Origin: Gracilaria vermiculophylla
Lineage: Eukaryota; Rhodophyta; Florideophyceae; Gracilariales; Gracilariaceae
Assembly: GCA_019155205.2 (NCBI GenBank)
Contig: JAHNZQ020000010.1
Coordinates: forward strand, 1,360,860-1,401,943
Direction: 5' to 3'
DNA length: 41,084 nucleotides
Position numbers and translations under genes: made by a program. Under the pieces are notes generated by a model. It was not told the origin of the DNA, searched no databases, and worked only from the letters and a program-made list of their open reading frames with translations. Numbering within the stretch: position 1 is the stretch's first letter; each line of letters begins with the position of its first letter. Shown in pieces: positions 1-7,878 of this stretch.

Positions 1-20
1 CCGCCGCGCGGCAGCGACGC

Positions 21-116
21 CTCGCCCTCGCCCTCGCCCTCGCCCTCGCCCTCGCCCTCGCCCTCGCCCTCGCCCTCGCCCTCGCCCTCGCCCTCGCCCT
101 CGCCCTCGCCCTCGCC
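21..116. repeat. CTCGCC hexanucleotide microsatellite
   Basis: Sixteen perfect tandem copies of the hexamer CTCGCC run from 21 to 116, immediately upstream of the poly-C tract and the ATPase gene. The hexamer does not resemble a usual telomere repeat. It probably lies in the promoter or 5' leader of the ATPase gene, as a pyrimidine-rich tract on the coding strand. Because it is at the window edge, copy number may be affected by assembly. Confidence 0.95.
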
Positions 117-123
117 CCCGCCC

Positions 124-124
124 T

Positions 125-156
<32 letters not shown>

Positions 157-159
157 CCC

Positions 160-203
<44 letters not shown>
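124..203. repeat. Poly-C tract (homopolymer runs)
   Basis: An almost pure C tract with single T interruptions. It contains uninterrupted runs of about 29 C (125-153) and about 43 C (161-203). The complementary strand is poly-G and could form G-quadruplexes; the C strand could form an i-motif. It ends about 60 bp before the ATPase start codon, so it would sit in the 5' UTR or core promoter. Exact run lengths are not reliable from most sequencing chemistries. Confidence 0.9.
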
Positions 204-262
204 TGCGCTCCCTTTCCTCGTCGCCGGCAGCCACCTACTTCCCCGGTGGGCACCCGTTCATC

Positions 263-3200
263 ATGGGTCGTGACGACATCACCCCGGGACAGCCGCGCCG
301 CCTGTCCCACAATGAACTCGAAATGGCGCGTCAGTACTCGGAGACCAGCGCCAGGATCTCCGAAATCATCGAGCGCCGCAAGGCCGGCAAGAAGGAAAAG
401 GCCGCCGACAAGCAGGACGAGCTCAAGAAGGAGCTCGAAATGTGGGAGCACAAGGTCACCGTGGAGGAGCTGTGCTCCAAGCTGCAGACTGACGCGGAGC
501 GCGGCCTCTCCGATAGCGAGGCCAAGATCCGCCTGGAGAGGGACGGCCCCAACCAGCTGTCCCCGCCCAAGGTCACCCCGTGGTACGTCAAGCTTCTGGG
601 CCAGTTCCTCAACTTCTTTGCCATTTTGCTCCAGGTCGCCTCCATCCTCTGTTTTGTCGGCTACGGCCTGGACCCCGAGGCCAAGGACAACCTCTACCTC
701 GGCATTGTATTGTACGTTGTCGTCGTCATCACCGCCGTCTTCACCTTCTTCCAGGAGTTCAAGAGCGAGAAGACCATGGAAAAATTCAAAAACTTCTTGC
801 CCCCCAAGTCCGTCGCCCGCCGCGGCGGCAAGGTTGTAGAGGTCGACGCCTCCACCCTCGTCGTCGGTGACATTATTGAGGTCAAGTTGGGTGACAAGAT
901 CCCGGCCGACATTCGCATTGTCACCAACCAAAAGCTCAAGGTCGACAACTCCCCGCTCACCGGCGAGTCGGAGCCCATCGGCCGAACCGTCGACTGCACC
1001 GACGAGAACCCGCTCGAGACAAAGAACCTCGCCTTCTTCGGCACCCTCGCCGTCGATGGAACTTGCACCGGCCTCGTCGTCAACACGGGGGACAGCACCG
1101 TCTTCGGCCGCATTGCCGGACTCGCCGCTGGTTCCGTCTCGGAGGTCACCACGCTGCAGCTCGACATCCACCATTTTGTCATCATCATCTCCTCCGTCGC
1201 CATTTTCCTCGGTGTGCTCTTTTTCATCATCGGTCTTATCAAGGGCACCCCGGTCATCACCAACGTCGTGTTTTGCATTGGTATCATTGTGGCCAACGTC
1301 CCCGAAGGCCTTTTGGCCACAGTCACAGTGTCTCTAACGCTGTCCGCCAAGCGAATGGCCAAGAAGCAGGTGCTCGTTAAAAAGCTCGAAGCCGTCGAGA
1401 CTCTTGGCTCCACCACCACCATTTGCTCCGACAAAACAGGGACCCTCACACAGAACCGTATGACCATTGTGCATGTCGCCTACGACAAGCAGCTTCACAC
1501 CACAAAGACCGCCGCCACCGAAGCCACCTTTGACCTAGAAGACCCCTGCTTCAAAGAGCTCTTCTTCATTGGTGCCGTGTGCGGAAAGGCTCTCTTCGAC
1601 GCCAAGGACATGGACGACAACCCGGACAAGTCCATTGACGAACGCAAAGTCAATGGTGACGCCTCGGAAGCTGGTATCCTCAAGTTTTCCGAAAAGATCC
1701 GCTCCGTCAGCGACATGCGCAACCGCAACAAGCAGGTATGCACCATTCCTTTCAACTCGGCCAACAAATTCATGATTACCATCAACAAGCTGGCCGACCA
1801 GGGCGACCGCCTCCGCCTGTGCATGAAGGGTGCGCCGGAGCGCGTCATGGACCGATGCACCTCCATTCTCACCAAGGAGGGTATTCAGCCGTTCGACGAC
1901 GCTGCCAAGTCGGTTGTCAACGAGCAGTTGGCTTTCATGATGGAACGCGGTGAGCGATGCCTTGGCTTTGCTCGCCTCGACCTGGACCCCAGTGAGTACC
2001 CCGTCAACTTCATGTTTGACACGGAGGAAGTCAACTTCCCCATGAACGGTCTCACCTTTGTTGGACTCATGGCTCTGCTCGACCCGCCGCGTGAGGCTGT
2101 ACCGCTTGCCGTCGAAACTTGCCAGTCCGCTGGTGTCAAGGTCATCATGGTCACGGGTGATCACCCCGCCACTGCCAAGTCCATCGCGAAGCAAGTCAAC
2201 ATTATCCAGAGCCCAACGGCCGAGGATGTAGCCAAAGAGCGTGGTATCTCCGTCGATGAGGTGGACCGCTCCGAAATCAAGGCCATTGTCATCCCTGGCT
2301 CCCAGATCAAGGATCTCGAGCAAGATGACTGGGACCGCATTCTCGCCCACGAGCAGATTGTGTTTGCTCGTACCTCTCCGCAGCAAAAGCTTATCATCGT
2401 TGAAAACAACCAGCGCCTCGGCAACGTTGTCGCTGTCACCGGTGATGGTGTCAACGATTCTCCGGCGTTGAAGAAGGCTAACATTGGTATCGCCATGGGT
2501 ATTTCCGGCTCTGACGTGTCCAAGGAAGCCTCCGACATGATTCTGCTTGATGACAATTTTGCGTCGATCGTGAACGGAGTCGAGGAAGGTCGTCTCATCT
2601 TTGACAACTTGAAGAAGTCTATTGCCTACACGCTGACAAGTAACATTCCGGAGATCACTCCCTTCTTGGCCTTCATCATTGTGCAAATCCCTCTCCCGCT
2701 CACCACCGTGCTTATCCTTTGCATTGATTTGGGAACGGATCTTCTCCCGGCCATTTCCCTAGCGTACGAGAATCCCGAGTCGGACATCATGCGTCGCCCA
2801 CCGCGTGACTCTCGTGTTGATCGACTTGTCAACCGTCGCCTCATTTCATTCTCCTACTTCCAGATCGGGGTCATCCAGGCGTTGGCTGGGTTCTACTGCT
2901 ACTTGGTTGTGCTTGGAGACTTTGGTCTCACAGCGCATGTGTTGCCATTCCTCGACGAAGATGCATATATGGCTTCCCCCAACAGTGAAGATAAGCGTTG
3001 GTTGATCGCTCTCCGTGACCGTAAGTTTGGTGAATCCAAGGAGGCGTTTTGGTTTGATGAGAATGGCGACTTTGCCCCGTTCTTCAAACGCCCAGTGCAG
3101 GAAGGTTTCATTCTTCAAGATGACGAGAGCGGGCTTATCTACAAGCAACTGCTACAAAACGAAGCTCAACTGAATAACATGTACAAAATCATTGGCGAAG

Positions 3201-3784
3201 TGACGCAGAAACCACCGTGCCTGGCGTTTACGTGTACTCTCGATGGGAACCCCGTATCCAATTCGTATGACTGCTTTTCTAGATCAGATGAATCCGGAGT
3301 AGTTGAAATTCCTAGGGCGGCGTTGACCAACACAGACCGTTCAAACGAAAACCTCTTCAATAGCCAAGTGGTAACAGGAAATGGTCCTGGTGAAGGATGT
3401 TATGATTTGTACTCTGTGAATCAGCAGGAAGAAGGGCTGAAGACCGCCCAAACTGCCTTCTTTGTGTGCATTGTGATTGTACAAATGGGCGGTATTCTTG
3501 TTTGTAAGACAAGGGTGCTTTCTTTCTTCGAACAAGGAATGAAGAACCTGATCTTGAACATTGGTCTTCTCACTGAAGTTGCTCTGTGTGCGCTGCTTTG
3601 CTACGTGCCATTCATCAACACGGCTTTCCAAACTCGAAGCCTTCGTTTTGTTCATTGGTTACCCGCCATTCCCTTCTCTGTGTTTATCTTCTGCTACGAT
3701 GAAATTCGAAAGTTCATCATCCGATTGGGAGACTCAAAGGGTAACAAATTGGGTGTCTGGCTTCGTGAGAATACATACTGGTAA
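263..3784 (+). CDS. Na+/K+-ATPase-type P-type ATPase alpha subunit (type IIC)
   Basis: A plasma-membrane cation pump of the P-type IIC family, 1173 aa, in one open frame from the first ATG. Visible landmarks are the actuator TGES (about residue 232), the phosphorylation motif DKTGTLTQNRMT with Asp390, and the hinge motif TGDGVNDSPALKKA (about 725). The M4 motif VANVPEGLLATVTVSLT and the M5-M6 motifs TSNIPEITPF and CIDLGTDLLPAISLAYE match the animal Na+/K+-ATPase cation sites I and II. The C terminus ends ENTYW, comparable to the animal ETYY ending. Three points are odd. The M7-M8 extracellular loop is about 170 residues with several Cys, against about 45 in animals. The M8 motif is VQMGGI rather than VQWADL. 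The M1-M2 loop is short and has Asp where the ouabain-sensitive enzymes have Gln111. Codon choice is strongly C-ending at the 5' end and relaxes toward the 3' end. No beta-subunit gene lies nearby. The family call is secure; Na+ versus H+ transport is not proven. Confidence 0.95.
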   Translation: MGRDDITPGQPRRLSHNELEMARQYSETSARISEIIERRKAGKKEKAADKQDELKKELEMWEHKVTVEELCSKLQTDAERGLSDSEAKIRLERDGPNQLSPPKVTPWYVKLLGQFLNFFAILLQVASILCFVGYGLDPEAKDNLYLGIVLYVVVVITAVFTFFQEFKSEKTMEKFKNFLPPKSVARRGGKVVEVDASTLVVGDIIEVKLGDKIPADIRIVTNQKLKVDNSPLTGESEPIGRTVDCTDENPLETKNLAFFGTLAVDGTCTGLVVNTGDSTVFGRIAGLAAGSVSEVTTLQLDIHHFVIIISSVAIFLGVLFFIIGLIKGTPVITNVVFCIGIIVANVPEGLLATVTVSLTLSAKRMAKKQVLVKKLEAVETLGSTTTICSDKTGTLTQNRMTIVHVAYDKQLHTTKTAATEATFDLEDPCFKELFFIGAVCGKALFDAKDMDDNPDKSIDERKVNGDASEAGILKFSEKIRSVSDMRNRNKQVCTIPFNSANKFMITINKLADQGDRLRLCMKGAPERVMDRCTSILTKEGIQPFDDAAKSVVNEQLAFMMERGERCLGFARLDLDPSEYPVNFMFDTEEVNFPMNGLTFVGLMALLDPPREAVPLAVETCQSAGVKVIMVTGDHPATAKSIAKQVNIIQSPTAEDVAKERGISVDEVDRSEIKAIVIPGSQIKDLEQDDWDRILAHEQIVFARTSPQQKLIIVENNQRLGNVVAVTGDGVNDSPALKKANIGIAMGISGSDVSKEASDMILLDDNFASIVNGVEEGRLIFDNLKKSIAYTLTSNIPEITPFLAFIIVQIPLPLTTVLILCIDLGTDLLPAISLAYENPESDIMRRPPRDSRVDRLVNRRLISFSYFQIGVIQALAGFYCYLVVLGDFGLTAHVLPFLDEDAYMASPNSEDKRWLIALRDRKFGESKEAFWFDENGDFAPFFKRPVQEGFILQDDESGLIYKQLLQNEAQLNNMYKIIGEVTQKPPCLAFTCTLDGNPVSNSYDCFSRSDESGVVEIPRAALTNTDRSNENLFNSQVVTGNGPGEGCYDLYSVNQQEEGLKTAQTAFFVCIVIVQMGGILVCKTRVLSFFEQGMKNLILNIGLLTEVALCALLCYVPFINTAFQTRSLRFVHWLPAIPFSVFIFCYDEIRKFIIRLGDSKGNKLGVWLRENTYW

Positions 3785-4690
3785 CAGTTGCGTAGCCCTG
3801 AAGTTCTTTATTCATGCTTTTCGTAATCCCTCTCTAGTTCCATGCTTGCCGTTGTGAAATAAAAACAAGAGTGTTTGATGTCTTATGCGCAACATGCCTG
3901 TCACACACAACTCAACGTGAGCTGTCATTGTTGGTGCATCGTACTTTGCACTCAAAAGAAAACCTTTGCAAACGCGGTGCGAAAGCAAGTCGCATTGCCA
4001 TGCGTACAACCTCTAGTCATAGGCAAGACTGTTCAGAGATACGCGACTTATCCTACACAAGCACCCCAACTTCGTAAGTCAAAACGCCTTTCGCGGCAAA
4101 ACGACGAAAATGCTTACTGGGAGCTGCTGTATTTTACGCTCCCTCGTGAATCCCAAACATACAACTTGTGTCTTTCGAACCCAGCCCCTCTAATGGTCGC
4201 CTGATCCACGCAAAGCAGATGCGCGCGATTAGTGCTTCACTATTTGCCAGGTTGCGTCGCGCTGCGAGCAGTTAGAAGTATCTGTAGCCTATTCGGCTAA
4301 CGCATCAGAAGTGCGTTCCGCCCTTTTTGCAGCCAGAGCTGCTGCCCGCTGCGTTTTATCAAATCGCCGCGCTCAACATTTTGCCTCCTCCACAGGATTA
4401 CGAATTTGCCAGTCCGTCTAAACATTGTTCCGTGGGCTTTGGCCGCCGCGACCGCGCAGCGCCGTCACTTGCTGCGCAATCCAACGGTTCCCGGATCAGG
4501 AGTGCAAGAGCTTGGGACTCACTCTTTTTTCTCCCCGCGCTTCTGGTGTTCTTCCCCATCCCCAAGCATCAGTCTGTTGCCCGCAACGATCCCCACAACG
4601 ATCTCACCACACTTTTGTCCAGCCGGGTAACGCGAGCACTGCACTTCAGCCTCGACCTTCGTCACTCCCACCCACCGCGGCTGGCCACAG
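3785..4690. other. Intergenic region between ATPase and nucleoporin genes
   Basis: About 900 bp between two same-strand genes, the only co-oriented pair in the window. An AATAAA poly(A)-type hexamer is present at about 3858, 75 nt after the ATPase stop. Several short overlapping open frames occur on the + strand, but none has recognisable domains. The last 200 bp become C-rich toward the nucleoporin start, as expected for its promoter and leader. No RNA gene is seen. Confidence 0.6.
3858..3863 (+). terminator. Candidate polyadenylation signal of the ATPase gene
   Basis: An exact AATAAA hexamer lies about 75 nt downstream of the ATPase stop codon. Position and sequence fit a poly(A) signal, but the signal used by this organism is unknown. 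Confidence 0.4.
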
Positions 4691-6331
4691 ATGTTTGGAG
4701 CGGCCCAGTCTGCGCCCTCCCTGTTCGCCGGCTCTCAGGCGCAGAGCGCTTCTCTGTTCGGGGCCGCCAGCTCGTCCTCGCTCTTCGGAGGGGGATCTGC
4801 GCAGCAATCCAACCCCTCCGCCTTGTTTGGTGGCGCCCCCGCGCAGCCTTCCGGCAGTAATTTGTTCGGCGGCGGCGCGCCGGCGAGCTCGGCCTCTCTG
4901 TTTGGCGGTGGGGCAAGCTCATCCTCTCTGTTTGGGGGGGGCGCCAGTTCGTCGTCGTTGTTTGGCGGCGCGGCCAGTTCCGCGTCGTTGTTTGGCGGGG
5001 GCGCCAGTTCGTCGTCGCTGTTTGGCGGGGGCGCCGGTTCGTCGTCGCTGTTCGCATCTTCCGCAAGTTCGTCGTCTCTGTTCGGCGCGTCGGCCAGCTC
5101 GGCAGCGCTTTTCGGGCAGCCCGGTGGCGCCTCTCTGTTTGGCAGTTCTGTCGCCCCTCAGACGCCGCAGGGTGGCGGGCACCCACAAGAGCAAATTGAA
5201 ATCACGCTTCGAACGCGCATTTCCGAGCTGCCGCAGAACTTTCAGAACGATTTGTTCGCGGTCGAGCGTCACCTGCGAGAGCAGCGAAACAAGGCCTCCC
5301 TGCTTTGGTCGAAGCGCGCGGATGTGGATGCCAAGCTGTTGCAAACTAAAACGAACGGCGCGGACATATCCAGGCTACTGATTAAGCTCAAGGCCGACGT
5401 GGAAGCGCTCGAGGCGAATGCAAACTCACTTAAGGCGGCCGTAAGGTCAGAGCGTTCGTATGCCCAACCGGTTGTGACAGCGTTGGAAAACCTTTCGCGA
5501 AGAGGTTATTCTGGATACCTGGACCAGAATGGGTTACCGTACATGGATACAGGAACCAGAATGCAGGCAGCGCATGTTCCACACGAATACTTTACCCGCA
5601 TTGTAGAAGAATTGGAAGCGAGAGCAACTGAGTACAAGGCGGAAATCGATGAAATCGCTGCCTTCTTAAAAGCTCAAGGTATTGTGCTGAGCAGTGGCGC
5701 AAGTAGTTTTGGAAACGGCACTGGCACAAGCTTGCTAGACAATTTGTCGCAGAGGTACGTCGATATCGGGCTTTCCGGGGGCAATGCACCGAGTATTCCG
5801 AAGGGCACAATTGAGGACATCATCCGACGTCAGTATGAATACTTTATGGTGGTTGCTAGTCATATTGCTAGCGTTCACGAAAACTTGCGCTCGACACGAG
5901 AGCAGTTCTTGCGTGTACTGAAGGAGCGCGATACAGACGCACCGAATCCGTTCCAGCAAGCTGACATGCGCGAAAAGGTTAAGAAGGACCGGCAACGCCT
6001 TTTGTCTGAGAAACAAGCGGCCGATAGTGCGCTACAGTTTGTCAGTCACATGAGTCCCTTCACGCAATCTTCATCGACACCTGGAGCGCTTGTCAACAAT
6101 TCGGGATTTGGCGCCTCAAGCTCAGCTGCAACTTCGTTGACGCAGTCTTCACTGTTCCAGTCCAGTCCTGCCACAGGCTCCTTGTTCGGTTCATATAACG
6201 CAGCAGGCAGTGGCAGTTCGTCTGCAGGGCTTTCCGGCGGAGGGTTTGGTTTTGGCGGTATACGCAGCTCTCCCGTTACTGCGCCGGATGGTGGTGAGCA
6301 GGGTCGAGCCACAAGACGTAAAAGAGAATAG
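4691..6331 (+). CDS. FG-repeat nucleoporin, Nup58/Nup45-like
   Basis: A 546-aa nucleoporin predicted to sit in the central channel of the nuclear pore, where FG repeats form the permeability barrier and bind transport receptors. Residues 1 to about 157 are SLFG-type repeats separated by Gly/Ala/Ser. Residues about 170-470 are a charged, helical coiled-coil-prone domain containing the segment LPQNFQNDLFAVERHLREQ. A second short FG patch (SGFG, SLFG, GFGFGG) follows at about 485-530, and the protein ends in a basic tail. FG repeats on both sides of a helical core is the arrangement of Nup58/Nup45; Nup54 and Nup62 have FG repeats mainly at the N terminus. Within the family the partners are Nup54 and Nup62; neither is in this window. 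The gene ends only 50 bp from the end of the convergent SPOUT1-like gene. The 5' end is very GC-rich and the 3' half is not. The nucleoporin call is strong, the Nup58 identity moderate. Confidence 0.78.
   Translation: MFGAAQSAPSLFAGSQAQSASLFGAASSSSLFGGGSAQQSNPSALFGGAPAQPSGSNLFGGGAPASSASLFGGGASSSSLFGGGASSSSLFGGAASSASLFGGGASSSSLFGGGAGSSSLFASSASSSSLFGASASSAALFGQPGGASLFGSSVAPQTPQGGGHPQEQIEITLRTRISELPQNFQNDLFAVERHLREQRNKASLLWSKRADVDAKLLQTKTNGADISRLLIKLKADVEALEANANSLKAAVRSERSYAQPVVTALENLSRRGYSGYLDQNGLPYMDTGTRMQAAHVPHEYFTRIVEELEARATEYKAEIDEIAAFLKAQGIVLSSGASSFGNGTGTSLLDNLSQRYVDIGLSGGNAPSIPKGTIEDIIRRQYEYFMVVASHIASVHENLRSTREQFLRVLKERDTDAPNPFQQADMREKVKKDRQRLLSEKQAADSALQFVSHMSPFTQSSSTPGALVNNSGFGASSSAATSLTQSSLFQSSPATGSLFGSYNAAGSGSSSAGLSGGGFGFGGIRSSPVTAPDGGEQGRATRRKRE
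4898..5107 (+). repeat. 30-bp coding minisatellite in FG region
   Basis: Seven 30-bp units beginning CTGTTTGGC or a close variant start at 4898, 4928, 4958, 4988, 5018, 5048 and 5078. Each encodes a 10-residue unit of the type SLFGGGASSS. Two or three units are nearly identical at DNA level, pointing to recent expansion by slippage or unequal exchange. Confidence 0.85.
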
Positions 6332-6381
6332 CGCACTTTAGCTACTGTTTAAGAGCGGAGGGTGATTTGACTGAAAGTTAA

Positions 6382-7410
6382 TCATGTGTTGTTGGAGGTG
6401 AGGAATGGTTGAAGCACAGCCAGCGAAATGAGCAATGCTTCCTCAGTGCGAATAGTGCGTGAGCCTTGATGCGGGCAAGTGTTAATGTAGAAGTCGAAAA
6501 GATCTGCGACTTCGAACGCCGAACGGATACTCTGTGGCGAAGTGGAAGGCCAAGCAGTGGGAGATACGTTGAGTTGCTCAAGCCGCTTGTCACCGATGAC
6601 ACTGTGCTCCAAGCCTTGCACACCGCCAAATACAAGCAGAAGGTTATTAAAGGGTGGGAAAGCGGCACCCGGAGCAAGCTCATGTATGGGGGTACCGCGT
6701 TCTGAGGTACCGATAACAAGGTCGTACTTGTCGCACACCAGACTGCCAGTGAAGACGCCTGACAGACACTCGGCTGTGCGTACCTGGTAACCCCAGTAGA
6801 TGTGCTCCGCGAGGGGAGCATCACGAGAGACCAGGCGTCCGAAGAGATACTTACCAGGCACGTCGTCGTAGTCATCGCCGGAGGGCTTCATATCGACGGT
6901 GACGCGGGTGCCTGGGGCGACGGCACGATCAACCTCGACCAAACGCGACAGTCCGACATCCACGTATCTGGTAGGGGGAGCGCTGCGCGTGGGAGCCTTG
7001 TGGGGCGACCTGGACACGGTGACTCCCTCGCGAAACGGTACGCAGTCTGTTCGGGCTACATGGCTTGGAAGAGCGAGCGGATTAAGCAGGCCGACCAATC
7101 TGAGCTCTGGGCTTACGGGGAACAGATGCTTTCGAAGGTATTGCGGGGTTTCAAGGTAGCGCAGGATACGAGCGAAGAGCGCGGTGGCGTCATCAGGTGC
7201 GCTGTGCGTTCGGCGGGAGGACTGTGGAGCACGCTCGTCAAAGACGATGAGCTCGTGGGCGCGGAAAATGGCGGCGGCGCGCGCAACCTGGCCGGCGAGA
7301 TAGATACGAAGCTCGGGGGACTGCGCGTTGAGCAGGATGGAGGACGGCAGCGCGATGGAGACGGTGCTCGGCGGCGCGGACATGGTGACGGTGCACGGCG
7401 GCGCGGACAT
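6382..7410 (-). CDS. SPOUT1 / C9orf114-type RNA methyltransferase
   Basis: A 342-aa member of the SPOUT1 (C9orf114, CENP-32, DUF171) family of trefoil-knot, SAM-dependent RNA methyltransferases. The N-terminal signature SIALPSSILLNAQSPELR is followed by YLAGQVARA, LRYLETPQYLRKHLFP and LVGLLNPL, all typical of the family. The C-terminal knot has FGGVQGLE and NTCPHQGSRTIRTEEALLI. A region of low similarity with the RVTVDM segment lies between, where the family has an inserted OB-like fold. Human SPOUT1 has a Lys-rich N-terminal extension that is absent here. The first ATG is at 7410 and a second in-frame ATG at 7383 begins a duplicated copy of the first 27 bases, so either may be used. Divergent to the DHHC gene with a 468-bp GC-rich shared promoter. 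The family is confident; the RNA substrate cannot be read from sequence. Confidence 0.9.
   Translation of the reverse strand: MSAPPCTVTMSAPPSTVSIALPSSILLNAQSPELRIYLAGQVARAAAIFRAHELIVFDERAPQSSRRTHSAPDDATALFARILRYLETPQYLRKHLFPVSPELRLVGLLNPLALPSHVARTDCVPFREGVTVSRSPHKAPTRSAPPTRYVDVGLSRLVEVDRAVAPGTRVTVDMKPSGDDYDDVPGKYLFGRLVSRDAPLAEHIYWGYQVRTAECLSGVFTGSLVCDKYDLVIGTSERGTPIHELAPGAAFPPFNNLLLVFGGVQGLEHSVIGDKRLEQLNVSPTAWPSTSPQSIRSAFEVADLFDFYINTCPHQGSRTIRTEEALLISLAVLQPFLTSNNT
7357..7410 (-). repeat. 27-bp tandem duplication carrying the start codon
   Basis: The 27-bp unit at 7384-7410 and the next unit at 7357-7383 differ at only two positions. Each begins with ATG on the minus strand and encodes MSAPP(C/S)TV(T/S), giving two in-frame tandem start codons for the SPOUT1-like gene. 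Confidence 0.85.
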
Positions 7411-7878
7411 GGTAACGGAGGGCGCGGGCCGCGCGCGAGGAGAGCGGACGGCGGCGCTGAGCGATGGATGCGGGACGCAGGAGGGAAGCACGGCGATGCG
7501 CACACACCGGACGGCCAGCGGCGCGCGGCGCGCGGCGCGCGGCGTGCAGCGCTGCCGCGTGGCCGCGTAAGCGCGTCGTCCCGCGAGCCCAGTGCGCCGC
7601 GTGTGCCCAGTCCGTGCGCGTTGTGCGCCACAGTAACTAAGCTGGCAACGGCTGCTCGACGCACAGCGAGTCGTAACGGCGCCTCCCGCCCCGCGCCCTC
7701 GCGCTGTCCACGGCCCCGTCCCCAATTACCCCCATCGCCGCAACCGTCCCGCAGCTGCCTCATCATCAGTCGCACTTCCTCATCCCCGCTGTCCTCCTCC
7801 TCCTTCATCCCCCTTCTTTTCCGCAACCGCCCCCCTCAATTCCCCTTAGTCGCGCTCCCCCCCCGCCTCCCCCCCGCC
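7411..7878. promoter_or_regulatory. Bidirectional GC-rich promoter region (SPOUT1-like / DHHC)
   Basis: A 468-bp spacer between divergent start codons. It is very GC-rich with GCGC-repeat patches around 7525-7550 and becomes a C/T-rich tract (about 7720-7875) on the + strand before the DHHC ATG. Long open frames cross it on both strands only because stop codons are rare at this base composition. No TATA-like element is evident. Confidence 0.55.

Noticed and set aside
1535..2686. 383-codon open frame antisense to the ATPase gene
   Set aside because: It is the shadow of a highly biased coding sequence on the other strand; its composition mirrors the ATPase codons and no domain is recognisable.
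3875..4204. 109-codon + strand ORF after the ATPase gene
   Set aside because: It has no ATG at its start that suits a gene, overlaps the likely 3' UTR and shows no domain.
4160..4250. tRNA B-box-like GGTTCGAA on the minus strand
   Set aside because: No matching A box, acceptor stem or anticodon arm can be folded around it.
7411..7725. N-terminal extension of the SPOUT1-like protein to 447 aa
   Set aside because: The extended frame has no ATG before 7410 and its residues are Arg/Ala-rich, as expected from GC-rich promoter sequence.
6802..7878. Extension of the DHHC protein by about 359 residues upstream
   Set aside because: The frame is open only because the GC-rich SPOUT1 gene and promoter lack stops in this register. 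The extension is antisense to a conserved gene and has no family match, and the ATG at 7879 fits DHHC length.
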